Below, in pieces: positions 45,950 to 57,929 of a stretch of DNA of 64,000 nt. Under the pieces are notes generated by a model. That model saw only the letters and a list, made by a program, of their open reading frames with translations, searched no databases and was not told the DNA's origin. The position numbers and the translations under genes were made by a program. Numbering within the stretch: position 1 is the first letter of the stretch; every line of letters starts with the position of its first letter. Origin of the DNA: Schistocerca nitens (taxonomy: Eukaryota > Arthropoda > Insecta > Orthoptera > Acrididae); NCBI RefSeq assembly GCF_023898315.1, contig NC_064617.1, forward strand, positions 619,557,000 through 619,620,999, written 5' to 3'.

Positions 45950-46985
45950 CCTGGAGTTGGTGTTTGAGGGGGGGAGGTTGAACCGTGGCTGGCTCACGCT
46001 GATGCTGTTTTTGCCTTTTGGCATTTTCTCTCAGTTACTACCTGAACGAGTTGCTCACTTGCCTCTGTCTGTGGCAGCAGCATCGTTTATCGATACTAGT
46101 ACTGTTGTACCATCTTTGGTGTGACCGCTATATTTTCCGTGTGGTGGTGTGTGTGGGTAGTCGTTCGGTTGCAAAAGAGCAGCGAGGAAATCTCCATGGC
46201 GTGTGGTCAGGCCGGGGCCGCTGGCTTGCGTGCACGCACGGTCGGAGTTGTGAGGCACTAGCTGCGAGAGCTGCTAAATTCGTCCCCAACCGAACCTGGA
46301 TACTGGAGTTGAGTTATCAGTTAACCTGTTATGAAGCCTCAGCTGCTGTGATATCTCTTCATTCATTGCTCATTGTTGTATCCTGGGCCGTTCCCACAAC
46401 CAGCATGTATGGGGTGCTGGAGTCGACTAATGTTGCAGCCCTCTTCCTGTATGGTGTTTAACTATTGAAGTGATGGTAACTTATTAGTGAAGAACACAAG
46501 CGGCCATCTGGCCGTTAATGTTCCAGTTACCTGCCCTGGTAATTAGCGTAGTTTTCTGGCAGTGTGTTTTCCTCGCCATGTTGATGATGTCGGGCATGGC
46601 GTGTAGTTCGACAGCTAGATGTTGTTCTCCTTTCTTTTCCTTTGAGTGGTTATTGTGCCTTGACTGTATTTAGATGCCAATTATCAAGACATAGTGCTGC
46701 TGCGATCTTCGTCCTCCCTGATATTTTTGGGTGTCATGCCGTTGATTTGGTGGAAGGAAATTGACTATGCTGTTGGTTGGTTCTTCAGCCGTCCCTAGGT
46801 CATGCTGCCACCCGATTATTTAGTGTTACACTTGGCTGCCCGTCTTACCTAACGTGTTAGGGTTTCCTTCCCCAGCCGACCCTTGGAACACTTCTGAGCA
46901 CCACTGTTCTGTTGTTTGGGATTGTGATTTTCTTTTGTCTCAAGTACTGTGTGAGGCCTTCATCCACGTATTAATTTGGTTTGTT
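45950..46985 (+). other. 3' flank of the Gypsy remnant
   Basis: GC-richer than its surroundings, with one open frame of 147 codons (46018-46461) without recognisable motifs. Likely non-coding 3' sequence or U3 of the decayed element. Confidence 0.35.
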
Positions 46986-47430
46986 TTAATGTTCAGTATG
47001 TGACCTTTAGCCGAACCTTAAGTGCAATATTTTAAGACATGCCCTTCAGCCACCTGAAGTAAAAAAAAATCATTTGAAAATTTTATCTCTATCTTAATTT
47101 ATTATCCAGGCCGTAAGCCTTGAGTTGTTCTATGTTCAGTATATGGTCTTCAGCCGAACCTTATGTGAAATATTTGAAGATTAGGTCTTCAGCCTACTTA
47201 AAATTTGAAAGGTCATTGTCTAAAAGCTTTTAAAATTTCCTTACTGAGTTCTTGTTATCCAGGCCTTAAGTCCTCAGTTCTTCTATTTTGTAACTAAGGC
47301 CTTCAGCCGCGTGTATTCATTAACGCAATTTTAATAACTTGTGTTCTGGTGTTCAGCCGTACTGTTTCTGAATTCCTTTAAGGGCATGTATAATTAAGTG
47401 TTTTTAGCAAATAAAGTTTGCATGTTTGCG
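46986..47430 (+). repeat. LTR-like region with recurring TTCAGCC motif
   Basis: Variants of GGCCTTCAGCCG occur about every 25-75 bp (near 47006, 47046, 47109, 47153, 47187, 47262, 47302, 47351), and an AATAAA lies at 47409. Similar motif-rich segments are known from insect Gypsy LTRs. With no second copy in the window, the LTR call is an inference. Confidence 0.4.
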
Positions 47431-48265
47431 CAACTAGCAGCAACTGATTTGGGCCCCTTTCCACAACTTGATCCGCTCTGTCCTGCGAAACCAGATTTGA
47501 AGCAGTTGTAAGAGAGATGTAGGTGGTCAGTAGTTTGAGTATAGTGAAATCAGTGGCCACTATACTGACACCTCAGAAGTTACTGTCACTATACTGAGGT
47601 TTGGTGGTATAATTTCTGTGTGAAACTGTATTAAAAACCTACTGTGTGGTATGTGTATCAACTCCGTGAAATGTGATGTGCTTGTGTAGTGAAGTCAGCT
47701 ATTATGTTGATCACTTGTTAAAAGATGTTTTTAATCGTGGCGCTGCAATAACTGAAAAATTACTTAATTGTAGCTTTTACCAGAGATTTATAATCTTCAA
47801 TAGCTTTGAGTTTGAGTTTCTTCGACTCATTGTTTATTCGTTATAGGTTTAAGTCTGTTTATTTTATATTTTTACGGCTGTATTCCACCCAACTGCTTCC
47901 CCAGTAGGACCCTCACAGAAAGCTGCTCCACCCGCGACATCCCGCGCTCCAGTTGCGTGGAGCCACATGCGTGATGTTTGGTCTCTTTCATCGTTGGGCC
48001 TAGATGCAAGGTCTACGGTTCCGTGGAATAGGAATTTCGAATGCGTAAATATGTAGGAGCAAGATTAACAACAGAAATTTGAATTAGAACGACCTATCCT
48101 CAATTAAAAACCCAACGGCCCACTCCCCAGTTTCCTTGGTATTAAGAGGCTGCACGACTTGAAAGGGCAGTTTCGAAATAGGCAAACCAACTTTCTTTAA
48201 GAAATTTGTAGAGGACACGATTTAGGCACTATCTGTTAGGGATTCATTCTCAATGAACGCATATT
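47431..48265. other. Unidentified DNA
   Basis: No supported feature. Confidence 0.4.
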
Positions 48266-48960
48266 CTACTTTCTTTTCTTCATTATTTTTGGATGTGCGT
48301 AGCACAGTAGGTGATAATCAGGGCGTATATAAACCCCTACTCGACAACCTAATCGATTACATCTGTCATATCTTAGAAAGATGTAGTTGTCTATATCTAC
48401 CAAACATGTGGAAATACTTGGTTTGAGCCAGGTCTTCGTAAGAAGCATTACATGGATGTCTATGACTTGAAATATATGATGGAACTCAGTGACACGAGCC
48501 GATAGACACAGGACATTTGCATGTGCAGTATGCAGCTTAGTGGGATCTGGTGCTAAGCTCGCGAGGTTTCCACTGTTGGATATTACCGACAGTGGGCCAG
48601 CGAGAGTGAGGGAACAAAGCATACGGGGCTCTTTAACATAGAGCGGCGTTCTGGAAGGAAAGCGACAGGTGTCTTGAGGGAGAGAGGAGGTTTTGTGGCA
48701 AAGGCCAGCAGGCTTTGCACCAGTCGCTGAACAGTCGACTGGACACAGGAGAAGGAACTGTTTAAACAGAGCTAGAATAATCTGTGTGCAATAGTACTGA
48801 AAGCATATTGTTTGCATGTAAACTTTTATATAAACTTTTACTATCGTGCTGGGTGTTGGCTTCATTTTTATCTTGACTACTAAAATGCATTCACGATCCT
48901 TACCCAAATCGCTAGTATCTTATCCATTACTATACCACCTCCTGCAATACCCCAGTTTGA
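48266..48960 (-). pseudogene. LINE endonuclease N-terminal fragment
   Basis: A 213-residue open frame reads leftward. Its C-terminal third is an apurinic-type endonuclease start: LHTAHANVLCLSARVTEF, IDIHVMLLTKTWLKP (the catalytic Glu appears changed to Lys in the ETWL motif) and VGVYIRPDY. The N-terminal two thirds have no recognised domain. Truncated on its 3' side at about 48260. Resembles Jockey/CR1-type endonucleases but not the CR1 copies here. Confidence 0.6.
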
Positions 48961-50165
48961 TTTCGTGTTGATCAGTGTGTACTGACCTGTCCAGAAGTCC
49001 TGTTCTCGAATCTCACTTTACAAATTCCGACAATATTTATCTTCACCCTATCAATTTTTAATTTTTTTAGTTTTTTAATTCGTTAACTAGCGTTCACAAT
49101 AAAAGGATCCTATAGAACGCAAGTTTTGTTTCTCCTCATGACAGTCTGGAGTAACGCCCGCCAAGAGGAATGATAAGGAACTGCTTCACGTAGGTGATAC
49201 TTTACCGTGAAGGATGCCACCATCATGAAAAGATATAGTAAAATTACATGCCCTCGGTAAATACAACGACTATGATTTTCCCTGGTTTCCAGACTTCATA
49301 GTACCAACAAAGCAAGGCCAAGTTTACTAATGTTACAAGGCCAGATCAGTTAGTCGTCCAGACAAGTGCCCCTGTAGATTTCCGGAAGGTTGCCGCTCAC
49401 CTTCAATCCATACGTTTATCTAGTCTTTCTGTAAATATCACTTCGACTTGGTTGCACCTACAGCAAAACCAATTGCTTCGTAGGAGCACGCATACAAGCT
49501 CACATAGATAGGGACCATCGCTCCAGGGGAATAGGGAGGGAGGGAGGGGGGCAAGGGAGATTTGTCATTCGTTTCCGCAGATATAGAGTTATATTAGTTT
49601 CCGATTAAATGCCACGAACGTACACACCTGCACATCGTATCTCGCCTTCATGTAGCTGCCCTCCTGTTATCAACGTGTCATTATTCACTTCTCATCTGTT
49701 AATTTTAGTCATAAGCTCGTCCGTTTGTGACTCGTCCGTGGCGGTCATGAATTACTGCAAATAAAATTACCTCTGCCGCAATATACGTAACTAAATGCAA
49801 TAAGTTTTGGAATATTTATCCTCTTATCTTCCGTGACTTAACAATGATCAAATATAGCCTCGTGGCCGAATATAGGTTAACAGCCTCCAATTCTATGGGC
49901 TTTGACACTAAAGACGGCATTATGGGACCACACGGGAGGGGTGAAAATTGCAAAGATCACAACGACAAGAAATAGCACAAAGTTATGTACCAAGATTTAA
50001 AGGGGAGAAAACACACAAAATATTTGACCTTATAACACTTGAACTCGGAATTTGCATGGTGACACATTTGTAAATAACCTTTCTCATTTTCCAATTACGT
50101 CCTCATTTTGTTGATCGACCTAGTCTTCACAGACACTGTGCAGCGTCGATACTAAACTAAAATCC
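48961..50165. other. Unidentified DNA
   Basis: A degenerate box B-like GTTCTCGAATC near 49008 is too weak to call. A short G-rich run lies near 49529-49560. Confidence 0.4.
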
Positions 50166-50167
50166 AC

Positions 50168-50640
50168 CATTTTTTTTTTTTACTGGTCTGCTGCCCACCA
50201 CGAAATCCTTTCCTGTGCCAGACTTATCCTCCAATAGAAGCAACTGCAACCGACGTCCGCAATTGTTTGCTGGATGGATCCCTATCTCTATCTTCCTCTA
50301 CAGCTTTTAACCGTTACAGCTCCAATACCATGGCAATTATTCCTTGATGTCTTAACAGACACCCATCATCGTGTTACTTCTTCTTATTACCGTTTTACAT
50401 ATATTCCTTTCCTCTCTTATTATGCGCAGAACCTTCTCGTTCCTTACCTTATCACTCCTCCAAATTTTGAACATCCTTCTGTAGCGCCATATCTCATATG
50501 CTTCTATTCTCCTCAGTTACGGTTTTCCCACAGTCCCATGTTTCACAATCACACATTGCTGTGTTCCAGACGTAACTTCTCAGAAATTTCTTCCGCAAAT
50601 TAAGGTCTGTATTTGATACTATAGCTCGCTTCATATAGGA
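50168..50640 (-). pseudogene. RTE-like LINE 3' fragment
   Basis: Leftward reading includes EAYEIWRYRRMFKIW, the same block as FEMWCYRRMLKIW at 13000. The left end, ACTGGTCTGCTGCCCACCACGAAATCCT after a T-run, is the reverse of a 3' terminus shared with the family. Broken frames; 5' truncated near 50640. Confidence 0.6.
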
Positions 50641-50670
50641 AGGGGCCACAGTTTTCAGCCGTTCTGTGGT

Positions 50671-50692
50671 CCCCCCCGCCCCCCCCCCCCCG
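50671..50692. repeat. C-rich homopolymer tract
   Basis: C7-G-C15-like run (CCCCCCCGCCCCCCCCCC...), unusual for this AT-rich setting. Confidence 0.85.
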
Positions 50693-50922
50693 CTTCCACC
50701 CCCACCACTGAGTGCAAGCAGCCAGTAAGATCCATTCTTTCTCTAAACTGCTAGCCGCGATTTACTACTAGACTGTGAGATTCTCTCTGCCGCATGCTGC
50801 GCTATTTTGGCCAAGGCAGTTTCATTCACAGAGTGACTGAATTATTCCTGTTTTTACTTTCTTGTACCAGCATGGCTGCGAATGTATCCCTGTAAATGTT
50901 TTAGTGTGACTGCCAAACTAAT

Positions 50923-52120
50923 ATGTCAAATGACGACATTAAACGTGAAACGCCTCACCAGCAGGCGAGTAGGTTTATTTACCACATCTACAATTTTTTC
51001 AAACGTGGATCTGAAAGCGGGACTCTTATTTTTGACATTTTGAAGCCACAAGAGCGAATCCCAGAGGTACATGTCGGCAAGAGAACTCTGCAGAGAATAG
51101 TAAACAAAAGTGTTAGAGCTGTAGAAACGTCAGAAAGATTTGGTTTCTTGTCGCCGGGAAAGCATCGAAATCGCAAGAAACCTTTATCACAAATGGATGG
51201 TTTTAACAATGATATTTTAAATCGCCCGTGTTTGAAATGTATATAAGTAGCGAATACCCGGCATCACATAAACGTGTTACAATTCTGTAAGAGTAAACTG
51301 GCTTCAGAGGTTAGAACTTCATCAATGCAAATATTTTTAAAAGATATTGATTTCAAAGATGTTAAGAAAAGTTTCTAACTGAGAAAGGTGACATAGATGC
51401 AGCATGAACCATATTCCTTATAAAGATCCACGATACAAGAGAAAGGGGTAGTTCAAAATGTATTACCTTGATGAATCGTGGGTGAGTCAGAATCACTCCA
51501 GGAATACCTGTTGGCTCTTCTTCTGGTTTTGATAGTGACAGTAAACTAATGCGTAGATGTGGAAACAACAGCAACACTCGGAAATGAACACTGTCACTTT
51601 CAAGAAGTGGTTCACTGAAAAATTCTTGCCATATCTTATTCGAAGTCGGTAATTGAATTACCATGACAATTATCATTTGGCTCTTACAGAGAAAATATAT
51701 AGCAGAAACACCAGGAAAGCGGATATAATGCTCTGGTTTGAATAAAACTATTCCGCACGTTATAATCCAGACTCGTGCCCAACACGTGTAGCTTGTTAAT
51801 TTATACGAGTCACGAGACAGAACGTACAAATTTGACCTTCATGCAAGTGAATGTGGTCACGTAGTCTTAAGTTTACCTTCATATCACTGTCAGTATAATC
51901 CGATAGAATTAATTTGGACGCAGGTTAGAAGATATGGGGGAAAAACAATACGTTCAACATAACAGACATTGAATCGCTTATGCATGAAGCTGTAGACAAC
52001 ATCCCCCTTTAGTCAGGACACACTGCGTGCGGCTAGCTGAAAAGCTTTAGAAAGAAGATTTTGATAGGGAGGTGAAGATGGACATAAGCCTTGAATCTGT
52101 CATCCTAAATTTATAATCAG
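50923..52120 (+). pseudogene. Decayed DDE transposase, IS630/Tc1-mariner superfamily
   Basis: An ATG at 50923 opens 107 residues with a helix-turn-helix-like start (VGKRTLQRIVNKS) and SPGKHRNRKK, then LSQMDGFNNDILNR. After several breaks, YLDESWVSQNH near 51462 supplies the first catalytic Asp, LNYHDN near 51650 the degenerate second, and LPSYHCQYNPIELIW near 51875-51916 the third acidic residue (Glu). Order and spacing fit one transposase of roughly 330-400 residues. It is a different lineage from the Tc1 copies elsewhere in the window. No terminal inverted repeats found. Confidence 0.7.
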
Positions 52121-53154
52121 GTGGTTGAGACACGGAATCAGATAGCAGTGATGATTGTGTTACGATGTAGGCTTTGGAACAACATAAAGTAATAACATTT
52201 CTTGGTTTTAAAGACTCATGGTTTAAAAAATCTGTTTTGTCAACATATCAACTGCATACATGGTTTACGAGAACTTCTTAGCCTTTATTGATGAGGAATT
52301 TGTATCTCATGAAAAATATTGACTATAATATTCCACATATTGCCCAGCGAGAATGCCGCTTGGTTAATTCGTCGAAAACTCGGATATTGCGTCGAATAAA
52401 CCCGTATAGGTTTCAAGGCGCGAATTGGAAAAAGCCTTAAAATGACAGTAAGGGTTACCTGTCGAGATATCGGTGGTTTTCAACATTATCAGTCAGCACT
52501 CCTTAGATTTATTCATAAAAGATGGTTAACTGTTTCCCTGTTCAATGGATCACAAATGCAGTCTCTCGCTGTAATGTCGAACGAGTTAGTTTACACTCGT
52601 AACGCCTGTTGACAGCGAAAAACATGATAACATACTGACAATTTACATGAAATTCTTTTGCACTAGTGTTTGCTACCAGTAATTCTTTTTTACTCACAGT
52701 AATTTACATACACACACACACACACGAATTATACATATTTTTAAAAAACTGTGTGGAGCAGAAACAGTTGTCATGCGTGTATAATGATTTCGCTTAGAGT
52801 TTTAAGGTAATTTTCTTATGTATTACATTTAGACTTATAATACAGTACAAATCGCAATAAATGACAATTGTCGCAACGACTTTCGATTATCATGTCGTTA
52901 AATAATAGTCATTTTGAGGCAAAATATATTTGACATCTTCACAAAGTTGCGTCAGCTGTTCTTCCCTTCCGAAGTCACGAGGGCTAGTACTGTGGAGCAG
53001 TCGACGCAAAGTCAAGACGTGACGTAAGATTTCTCTCAAGTAGACGACTGATGGAAATCGTTTTTAAAATGTATTATTCCTCGCAAACGCCTGAACATAT
53101 AATACGATGTACCACAGGGAAACGAACCTCACTGTTGACTGGAGCGACGCAGTT
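52121..53154. other. Unidentified DNA
   Basis: Short (CA)n run near 52711-52726; nothing else recognised. Confidence 0.4.
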
Positions 53155-53288
53155 CGGCGTGTCCTAATCATCATCATTTCACTCCGATCGACGCGCAAGT
53201 CGCCGAAGTGGCGTCAGATCGAAAGACTTGCACCAGGCGAGCGGTCTACCCGACGGGAGGCCCTCGTCACACGCCATTATTATTATAG
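53155..53288 (+). repeat. SINE-B 3' part
   Basis: ATCATCATCATTTCACTCCG, then GCGCAAGTCGCCGAAGTGGCG and GGTCTACCCGACGGGAGGCC. The same body order as 35059 and 1536 in reverse. The tRNA-like head is absent. Confidence 0.65.
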
Positions 53289-53389
53289 TGGACTTTGCCT
53301 GCCGCACTTTGCCGCACGCATGCGTAGACGTCATCCCCTCCACGCTTGCCTATCGCTCCGCCTCTATACGCGTAAGCACTGTCCTACCT

Positions 53390-53697
53390 GGCGTGGACTA
53401 CGGTACACTTCTCTTGCACACGAATGCCCTTTCGATTTTTATGTCCTCCTTCCTCCGTCCACCATGGGTTATTTTTCTGCCTACATAGAAGAGTTCCTCA
53501 ACTTCGTCTGCTTTCGATACCCAGTTTTCATGTTAAGTTTTTTCGCTGTTCCCATTTCTGCTCATTCTCATTACTTTCGTCTTTCTTCGATTTACTCTCA
53601 ATCCATATTTTGTATTCGTCAGACTGTTCATTCCATTGAACACAGCCTGTAGTTCTTCCTCACGTGCACTGACGAAGCAATGTCATCATCAGCGAAT
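53390..53697 (-). pseudogene. RTE-like LINE palm fragment
   Basis: Aligns with 8680-8905 by eye (shared TTTCTGCTCATTCTCATTAC, TTTACTCTCAATC, CAGCGAA). Reverse strand includes the FADD block at the right end. Cut on the right by a CR1 tail. Confidence 0.6.
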
Positions 53698-54245
53698 CTT
53701 ATCTATATCTACATATATACTCTGCAAACATCCGTGAGGTGCTTGGCAGAGGGTACGCCTCATTGTATCAGTTATTAGGGTTTCTTCCCGTTCCACTCAC
53801 GTATGGACCGCGGGAAGAATGATTGTTTGAATGCCTCTGTGCGTGTAATAATTATTCTAATCTTATCCCTATAGGAGTGACAAGTACGGGGTTGTACCAC
53901 ATTCCTATAGTCATCACTTAAAGCCGGCCGTTCGGACTTTATTAATAGACTTTCTCGTGATAGTTTACGTCTACCTTCAAGAGCTTTCCAGTTCAGTTTC
54001 TTCTGTATCTGTGTGACACCCTTTGTGACACCCTCCCACCCATCAAACAAACCTGTGACCATTCATGCTGCCCTTCTCTGTATACATTCAACATCCCATG
54101 TTAGCCCTATCTGGTATGCGTCAAACACATTTGGGAAATATTTTAGAACGGGTCGAACGAGTGATTTGTAAGCTATTTTCTTTGTACACTGCCAGCACTT
54201 CCCCAGCTTGGTATCGATAGCTCCGATGCCACAGCGTAGGTTCAC

Positions 54246-54575
54246 GCTCGTAGGTTGGCACTACGAGAGCGAACTACGGCGACCACAGCGGCCTCTGGCC
54301 GACGCTGTGGAGCTCAACGACCGCCTCTCTGCTTTCTGCCCAGTTGGATCAAGAGCAGACGGTCTGGATACATCGCTTCAACTTCAGAGTGTGTTGGCTT
54401 GCCATTGAGACTTTGTACTACTTACGATGGGAATACGGCTTTGCACCTACGTGCTCATCATCGCAAAGTTATGAAACCATTTATTAACTTGTTTTTTCCT
54501 ATAGTAAACATTTTTAAATTTATACGAGTAGCGAAATGCTTTACCTCACTTCTTTTGTTCGGCCTATTTTGCAGA
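54246..54575. other. Unidentified GC-rich insert in CR1
   Basis: Lies between CR1 blocks that are contiguous in the intact copy (FIGRIL and the following Cys-rich segment). No LTR, tRNA box or coding match recognised. Confidence 0.45.
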
Positions 54576-54706
54576 TCACAGGAGCAGACCCACGGGCTAC
54601 CTTCCAGTCGGCATACAAAACCCAGTATTCTACCAATAAACCAAAGTCTACCACCTGCTTTACCTACGACAGAGCCTATGTGATCATTCCATTTTATACC
54701 TCTACG

Positions 54707-54899
54707 GCCGGCCGCGGTGGTCTAGCGGTTCTAGGCGCGCAGTCCGGAACCGCGCGACTGCTACGGTCGCAGGTTCGAATCCTGCCTCGGGCATGGATGT
54801 GTGTGATGTCCTTAGGTTAGTTAGGTTTAACTAGTTCTAAGTTCTAGGGGACTAATGACCTCAGCAGTTGAGTCCCATAGTGCTCAGAGCCATTTAGCC
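54707..54899 (+). repeat. SINE-A with 11-bp TSD
   Basis: TSD ATACCTCTACG at 54696-54706 and 54900-54910, perfect. Box A TGGTCTAGCGGTTCTAGGCG, box B GGTTCGAATCC. Confidence 0.92.
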
Positions 54900-55158
54900 A
54901 TACCTCTACGAAGTATTACACCCAGGCATTTTTGTATGAGTTGTCCGATTCCAACAGTGACTCATTGAAATTTTAGTCAGAATAACAAGCTTTTTCGTTT
55001 CGTGAACTGCACAGTTTTGCATTTCTTAACATTTAAAGCGACTTACTAACCTTTGTATCAGTTTGAAATGTTATCAAGATTGGGAGAATATTTATGCAGC
55101 TTATTTTAGATAGTGCTTCATTATAGATAACAGCATCGTCTCCAAAATACCTGATGTT

Positions 55159-55352
55159 CAAAAATGGTTCAAATGTACTGTGTGACTTAACATCTGAGGT
55201 TATAAATACCCTAGAACTTAGAACTACTTAAACCTAACTAACCTAAGGACATCACATACATCAATGCCCGAGGCAGGATTCGAACCTGCCACCGTGGCGG
55301 TCGCGCGGTTCCAGACTGAAGCGCCTAGAACCGCTCGGACACACCGGCCGGC
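55159..55352 (-). repeat. SINE-A with 11-bp TSD
   Basis: TSD TACCTGATGTT at 55148-55158 and 55353-55363, perfect; inserted in CR1 reverse transcriptase sequence. Confidence 0.92.
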
Positions 55353-55945
55353 TACCTGATGTTACTATTAATATTGTCTGCAATGTCGTTAATGTAAAAC
55401 ATGAAAAGCAAGGATTGACACACACTTTCCTGGGGCACACCTGCCTCTCCACCCAAGATAACATGCTGCGTCCATCCTATTAAAAAGTCCTCAATTCAGT
55501 CACAAATTTCACTTGATACAACATACGAACTTTTGACAATAAGCGTCGTTATGAAACTGTGTCAAATGCTTTTCGAAAATCAGGAAATACTGTATTCACC
55601 TGACGGCTTTGGGCGAAAGCTTTCAGTATGTCACGTGAGAAAAGTGCGAGTTTGGTTTCGGAATGCATGCAGGCTGCCATTGAGGAGGTCATTCTGTTCA
55701 AGACACCTCATTATGTTTGAGCTCAGAATAAGTTCTATTATTATACAATAAATCGATGTCGAGGGTATTTGTGGATCACTTCTACTACACTTTTTGGGGA
55801 TAGACGTGTGTTACCTGTGATTTCTTCCAGGAACTGGGCACGATTTTTTGTTCGAGTGATCTACGATTTAGTTAGAAGAGGGGATAACTCAGCCGCCAAT
55901 TCGGTATAGAATCTAACAGGTATTCCATCGGGCCTTGGAGCTCTG

Positions 55946-56040
55946 TTCGAGTCCCGCTCGGGGCACATGTTTTCATCATGTCCCCAATGATGTATATCAA
56001 CGCCTGTTTGCAGCTAGGGTGTCGATTTAATTATCATTTC
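55946..56040 (+). repeat. SINE-E fragment
   Basis: GTTCGAGTCCCGC (box B-like) followed by GGGGCACATGTTTTCATC and TATATCAACGCC...CAGCTAGGGTG. Head truncated at the CR1 border. Confidence 0.5.
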
Positions 56041-56092
56041 ATTCTAGAGAAGCTGCACGGCCATCAATAGTGTTTGTCCTTTCGGGAACAGA

Positions 56093-56293
56093 AAAAAAAT
56101 GGTTCAAATGGCTCTGAGCACTATGGGGCTTAACATCTTAGGTCATCAGTCCCCTAGAACTTAGAACTACTTAAACCTAACTAATCTAAGGACATCACAC
56201 ACATCCATGACCGAGGCAGGATTCGAACCTGCGACCGTAGCAGCCCCGCGGTTCCGGACTGCAGCGCTAGAACCGCACGGCCACCGCGGCCGG
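56093..56293 (-). repeat. SINE-A with 14-bp TSD
   Basis: TSD CTTTCGGGAACAGA at 56079-56092 and 56294-56307, perfect; A-run of eight at the tail. Confidence 0.92.
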
Positions 56294-56342
56294 CTTTCGG
56301 GAACAGATACTACCTTCATATATAGTTAATTATATTTTTTAA

Positions 56343-56856
56343 TGTAGTGTCGGCAGACTTGCCAACACTACGTACACTAATTGAAAGAGGCGGCCAAGAT
56401 GCACGCGCTAACTCACGAAGGATGGAGTGAGGTCTGAAACAGGAGACTTAATGAATGTGATAAAGAAAATACGTATCTTTGGAATATACTTAACTTTTAA
56501 TACATCCTTGTATACATCGTTCTTGATGAGACATCTGGAGATTGTGGCGATACAAGTGACTCTTTATATACAAGCTATTTAAGGCTAAAGGCGCCTTGCT
56601 AAGTCGTAGCCATTAACTTAGCTGAAGGCTATTCTAACTGTCTCTCGGCAAATGAGAGAAATGGCTTCGTCCGTATAGTCGCTAGCAACGTCGTCGTACA
56701 ACTGGGCGAGTTCTCGTACGTCTCTCGATACCTGCCGTGTGGTGGCGCTCGGTCTGCGATCACACAGTGGCGACACGCGGGTCCGACATGTACTAATGGA
56801 CCGCGGCCGATTTAAGCTACCACCTAGCAAGTGTGGTGTCTGGCAATGACACCGCA
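56343..56856 (-). repeat. Solo LTR with palindromic ends
   Basis: 514 bp, on its own strand TGCGGTGTCATTGCC...to...GTCTGCCGACACTACA. Each end can form a hairpin: GGTGTC-TGGCAAT-GACACC at 56835-56853 is a perfect 6-bp stem, and 56347-56369 is a near-palindrome. Possible 5-bp TSD TTTAA/GTTAA with one mismatch. No internal retroelement sequence lies on either side. Confidence 0.65.
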
Positions 56857-56867
56857 GTTAACAAACT

Positions 56868-57113
56868 CGAAAACAGAGTTAATTTACGATGAATGCAGAT
56901 AATATATAGGACTACCTCTCTTTAAGGGAAAACTAGACGTAACACAATATATTACATGAAATATCTGCTGCAGTAATTAAGTCACAGACACCGAAAACAG
57001 AGTTTATTTACGATAAATGCAGTAATATAGAAGGCTATTACTCTTTAAGTGTAAACGAGACGTAACACGATATGTTAGTGAGGGTATCTGCTACAATTAC
57101 AGTAATTATATCA
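56868..57113. repeat. Diverged tandem repeat, two units of 123 bp
   Basis: CGAAAACAGAG starts units at 56868 and 56991. Shared blocks include TTTACGATRAATGCAG, CTCTTTAAG and AGACGTAACAC. A weaker third echo may lie near 57188. Confidence 0.7.
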
Positions 57114-57929
57114 TAAACCCTGATTTACTATAACCTTCTCGTAGATTATGCAAAAGACAATAGTAACTTCCGACAGTTCTCAAGCGCGGATTTATTTGCG
57201 TTAATATACAATGAAATGCAGGGGTGCTTTATTCTTTGGCAGACTGTGCACCACAAACTCTGTTTTGCTACGAAATATGTCACTTATGTGAAACACTCGT
57301 ACCGGTAACTAACAGAAATATAGTTTTATAAGCGTCTGAAAATTCTCAATAATAATATGTTTCTCAAGTAACTCTAGAATACAGTTTGAGGACGATTGTT
57401 TTGAACGAGGATATGCCTACTGGATGAAAACAGTAGGAGTTTATAGCGGCACTTGCAAATGTTCGAGAGTTCATAGTATATCACAATATAAAAGGCTATT
57501 GTACAATTAATGAAAGATTATGCAGAAACGATGCGAATTGAAAACATGTGAACCTAGAACTTCAAAAGGCCGAACATGTCTTGTACACGCGGTCTCACAC
57601 AAATAAAAATTCCGAATCGGCTGTTATACATAAATGAACATGCTTATTGCACGGATTTTTCACTCATCTGTTTCCGTGCAAGCTTCTACTCCGGCTTGCG
57701 GAAGAAGAGCATTGCAGTATGAGTTTATTTTGCTCAAAATGTCTGAAATGTGCAGGACCAACAAAGCTTGTCTTCTGCCTGTTGCAGATAACGATACGTG
57801 TGTCATTAACAGTGATATCCTTTGACCCTCACTTTGAATCCCGCTCGTAAGCCTTTATTTTATTTCCGTAATTGTTTATGCGATGTATAGACTGTGCAGG
57901 ATAGGGGGAGGGGGGGGGAGAAGACTACA
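57114..57929. other. Unidentified AT-rich DNA
   Basis: No supported feature; a G-rich run at 57905-57919 precedes the next SINE. Confidence 0.4.

Larger units (their letters stand above)
53698..55945 (-). pseudogene. CR1 LINE 3' part, split by two SINE-A copies and an unknown insert
   Basis: The left end, a TATAGAT/ATATGTAGAT simple repeat (53698-53720), is the CR1 3' tail in reverse. Leftward reading from 55945 gives GIPVRFYTELAAEL, FRKAFDTV, GGEAGVPQ-like sequence, FGDDAVIYNEALS near 55130 (catalytic FADD changed to FGDD), KCKTVQFTKRK, IKWNDHIGSVVGKAG and FIGRIL near 54640. After an insert it continues with KKIAYKSLVRPVLKY and AYQIGLTWDVECIQRRAA, ending FFPRSIREWNGK. Many stops. It has the same architecture as 41664-43784, but more decayed. 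Interrupted at 54246-about 54575, 54707-54899 and 55159-55352. Confidence 0.75.

Noticed and set aside
45789-46124. Protein with a poly-Lys tract
   Set aside because: The Lys run is an A homopolymer following an integrase tail; the downstream part has no motif.
48995-49020. Additional tRNA-like box B near 49008
   Set aside because: No credible box A at the right distance and no SINE body.
53107-53652. 181-codon open frame on the plus strand
   Set aside because: It runs antisense across a SINE-B piece and RTE-like LINE sequence, whose own strand carries the recognisable reverse-transcriptase motifs.
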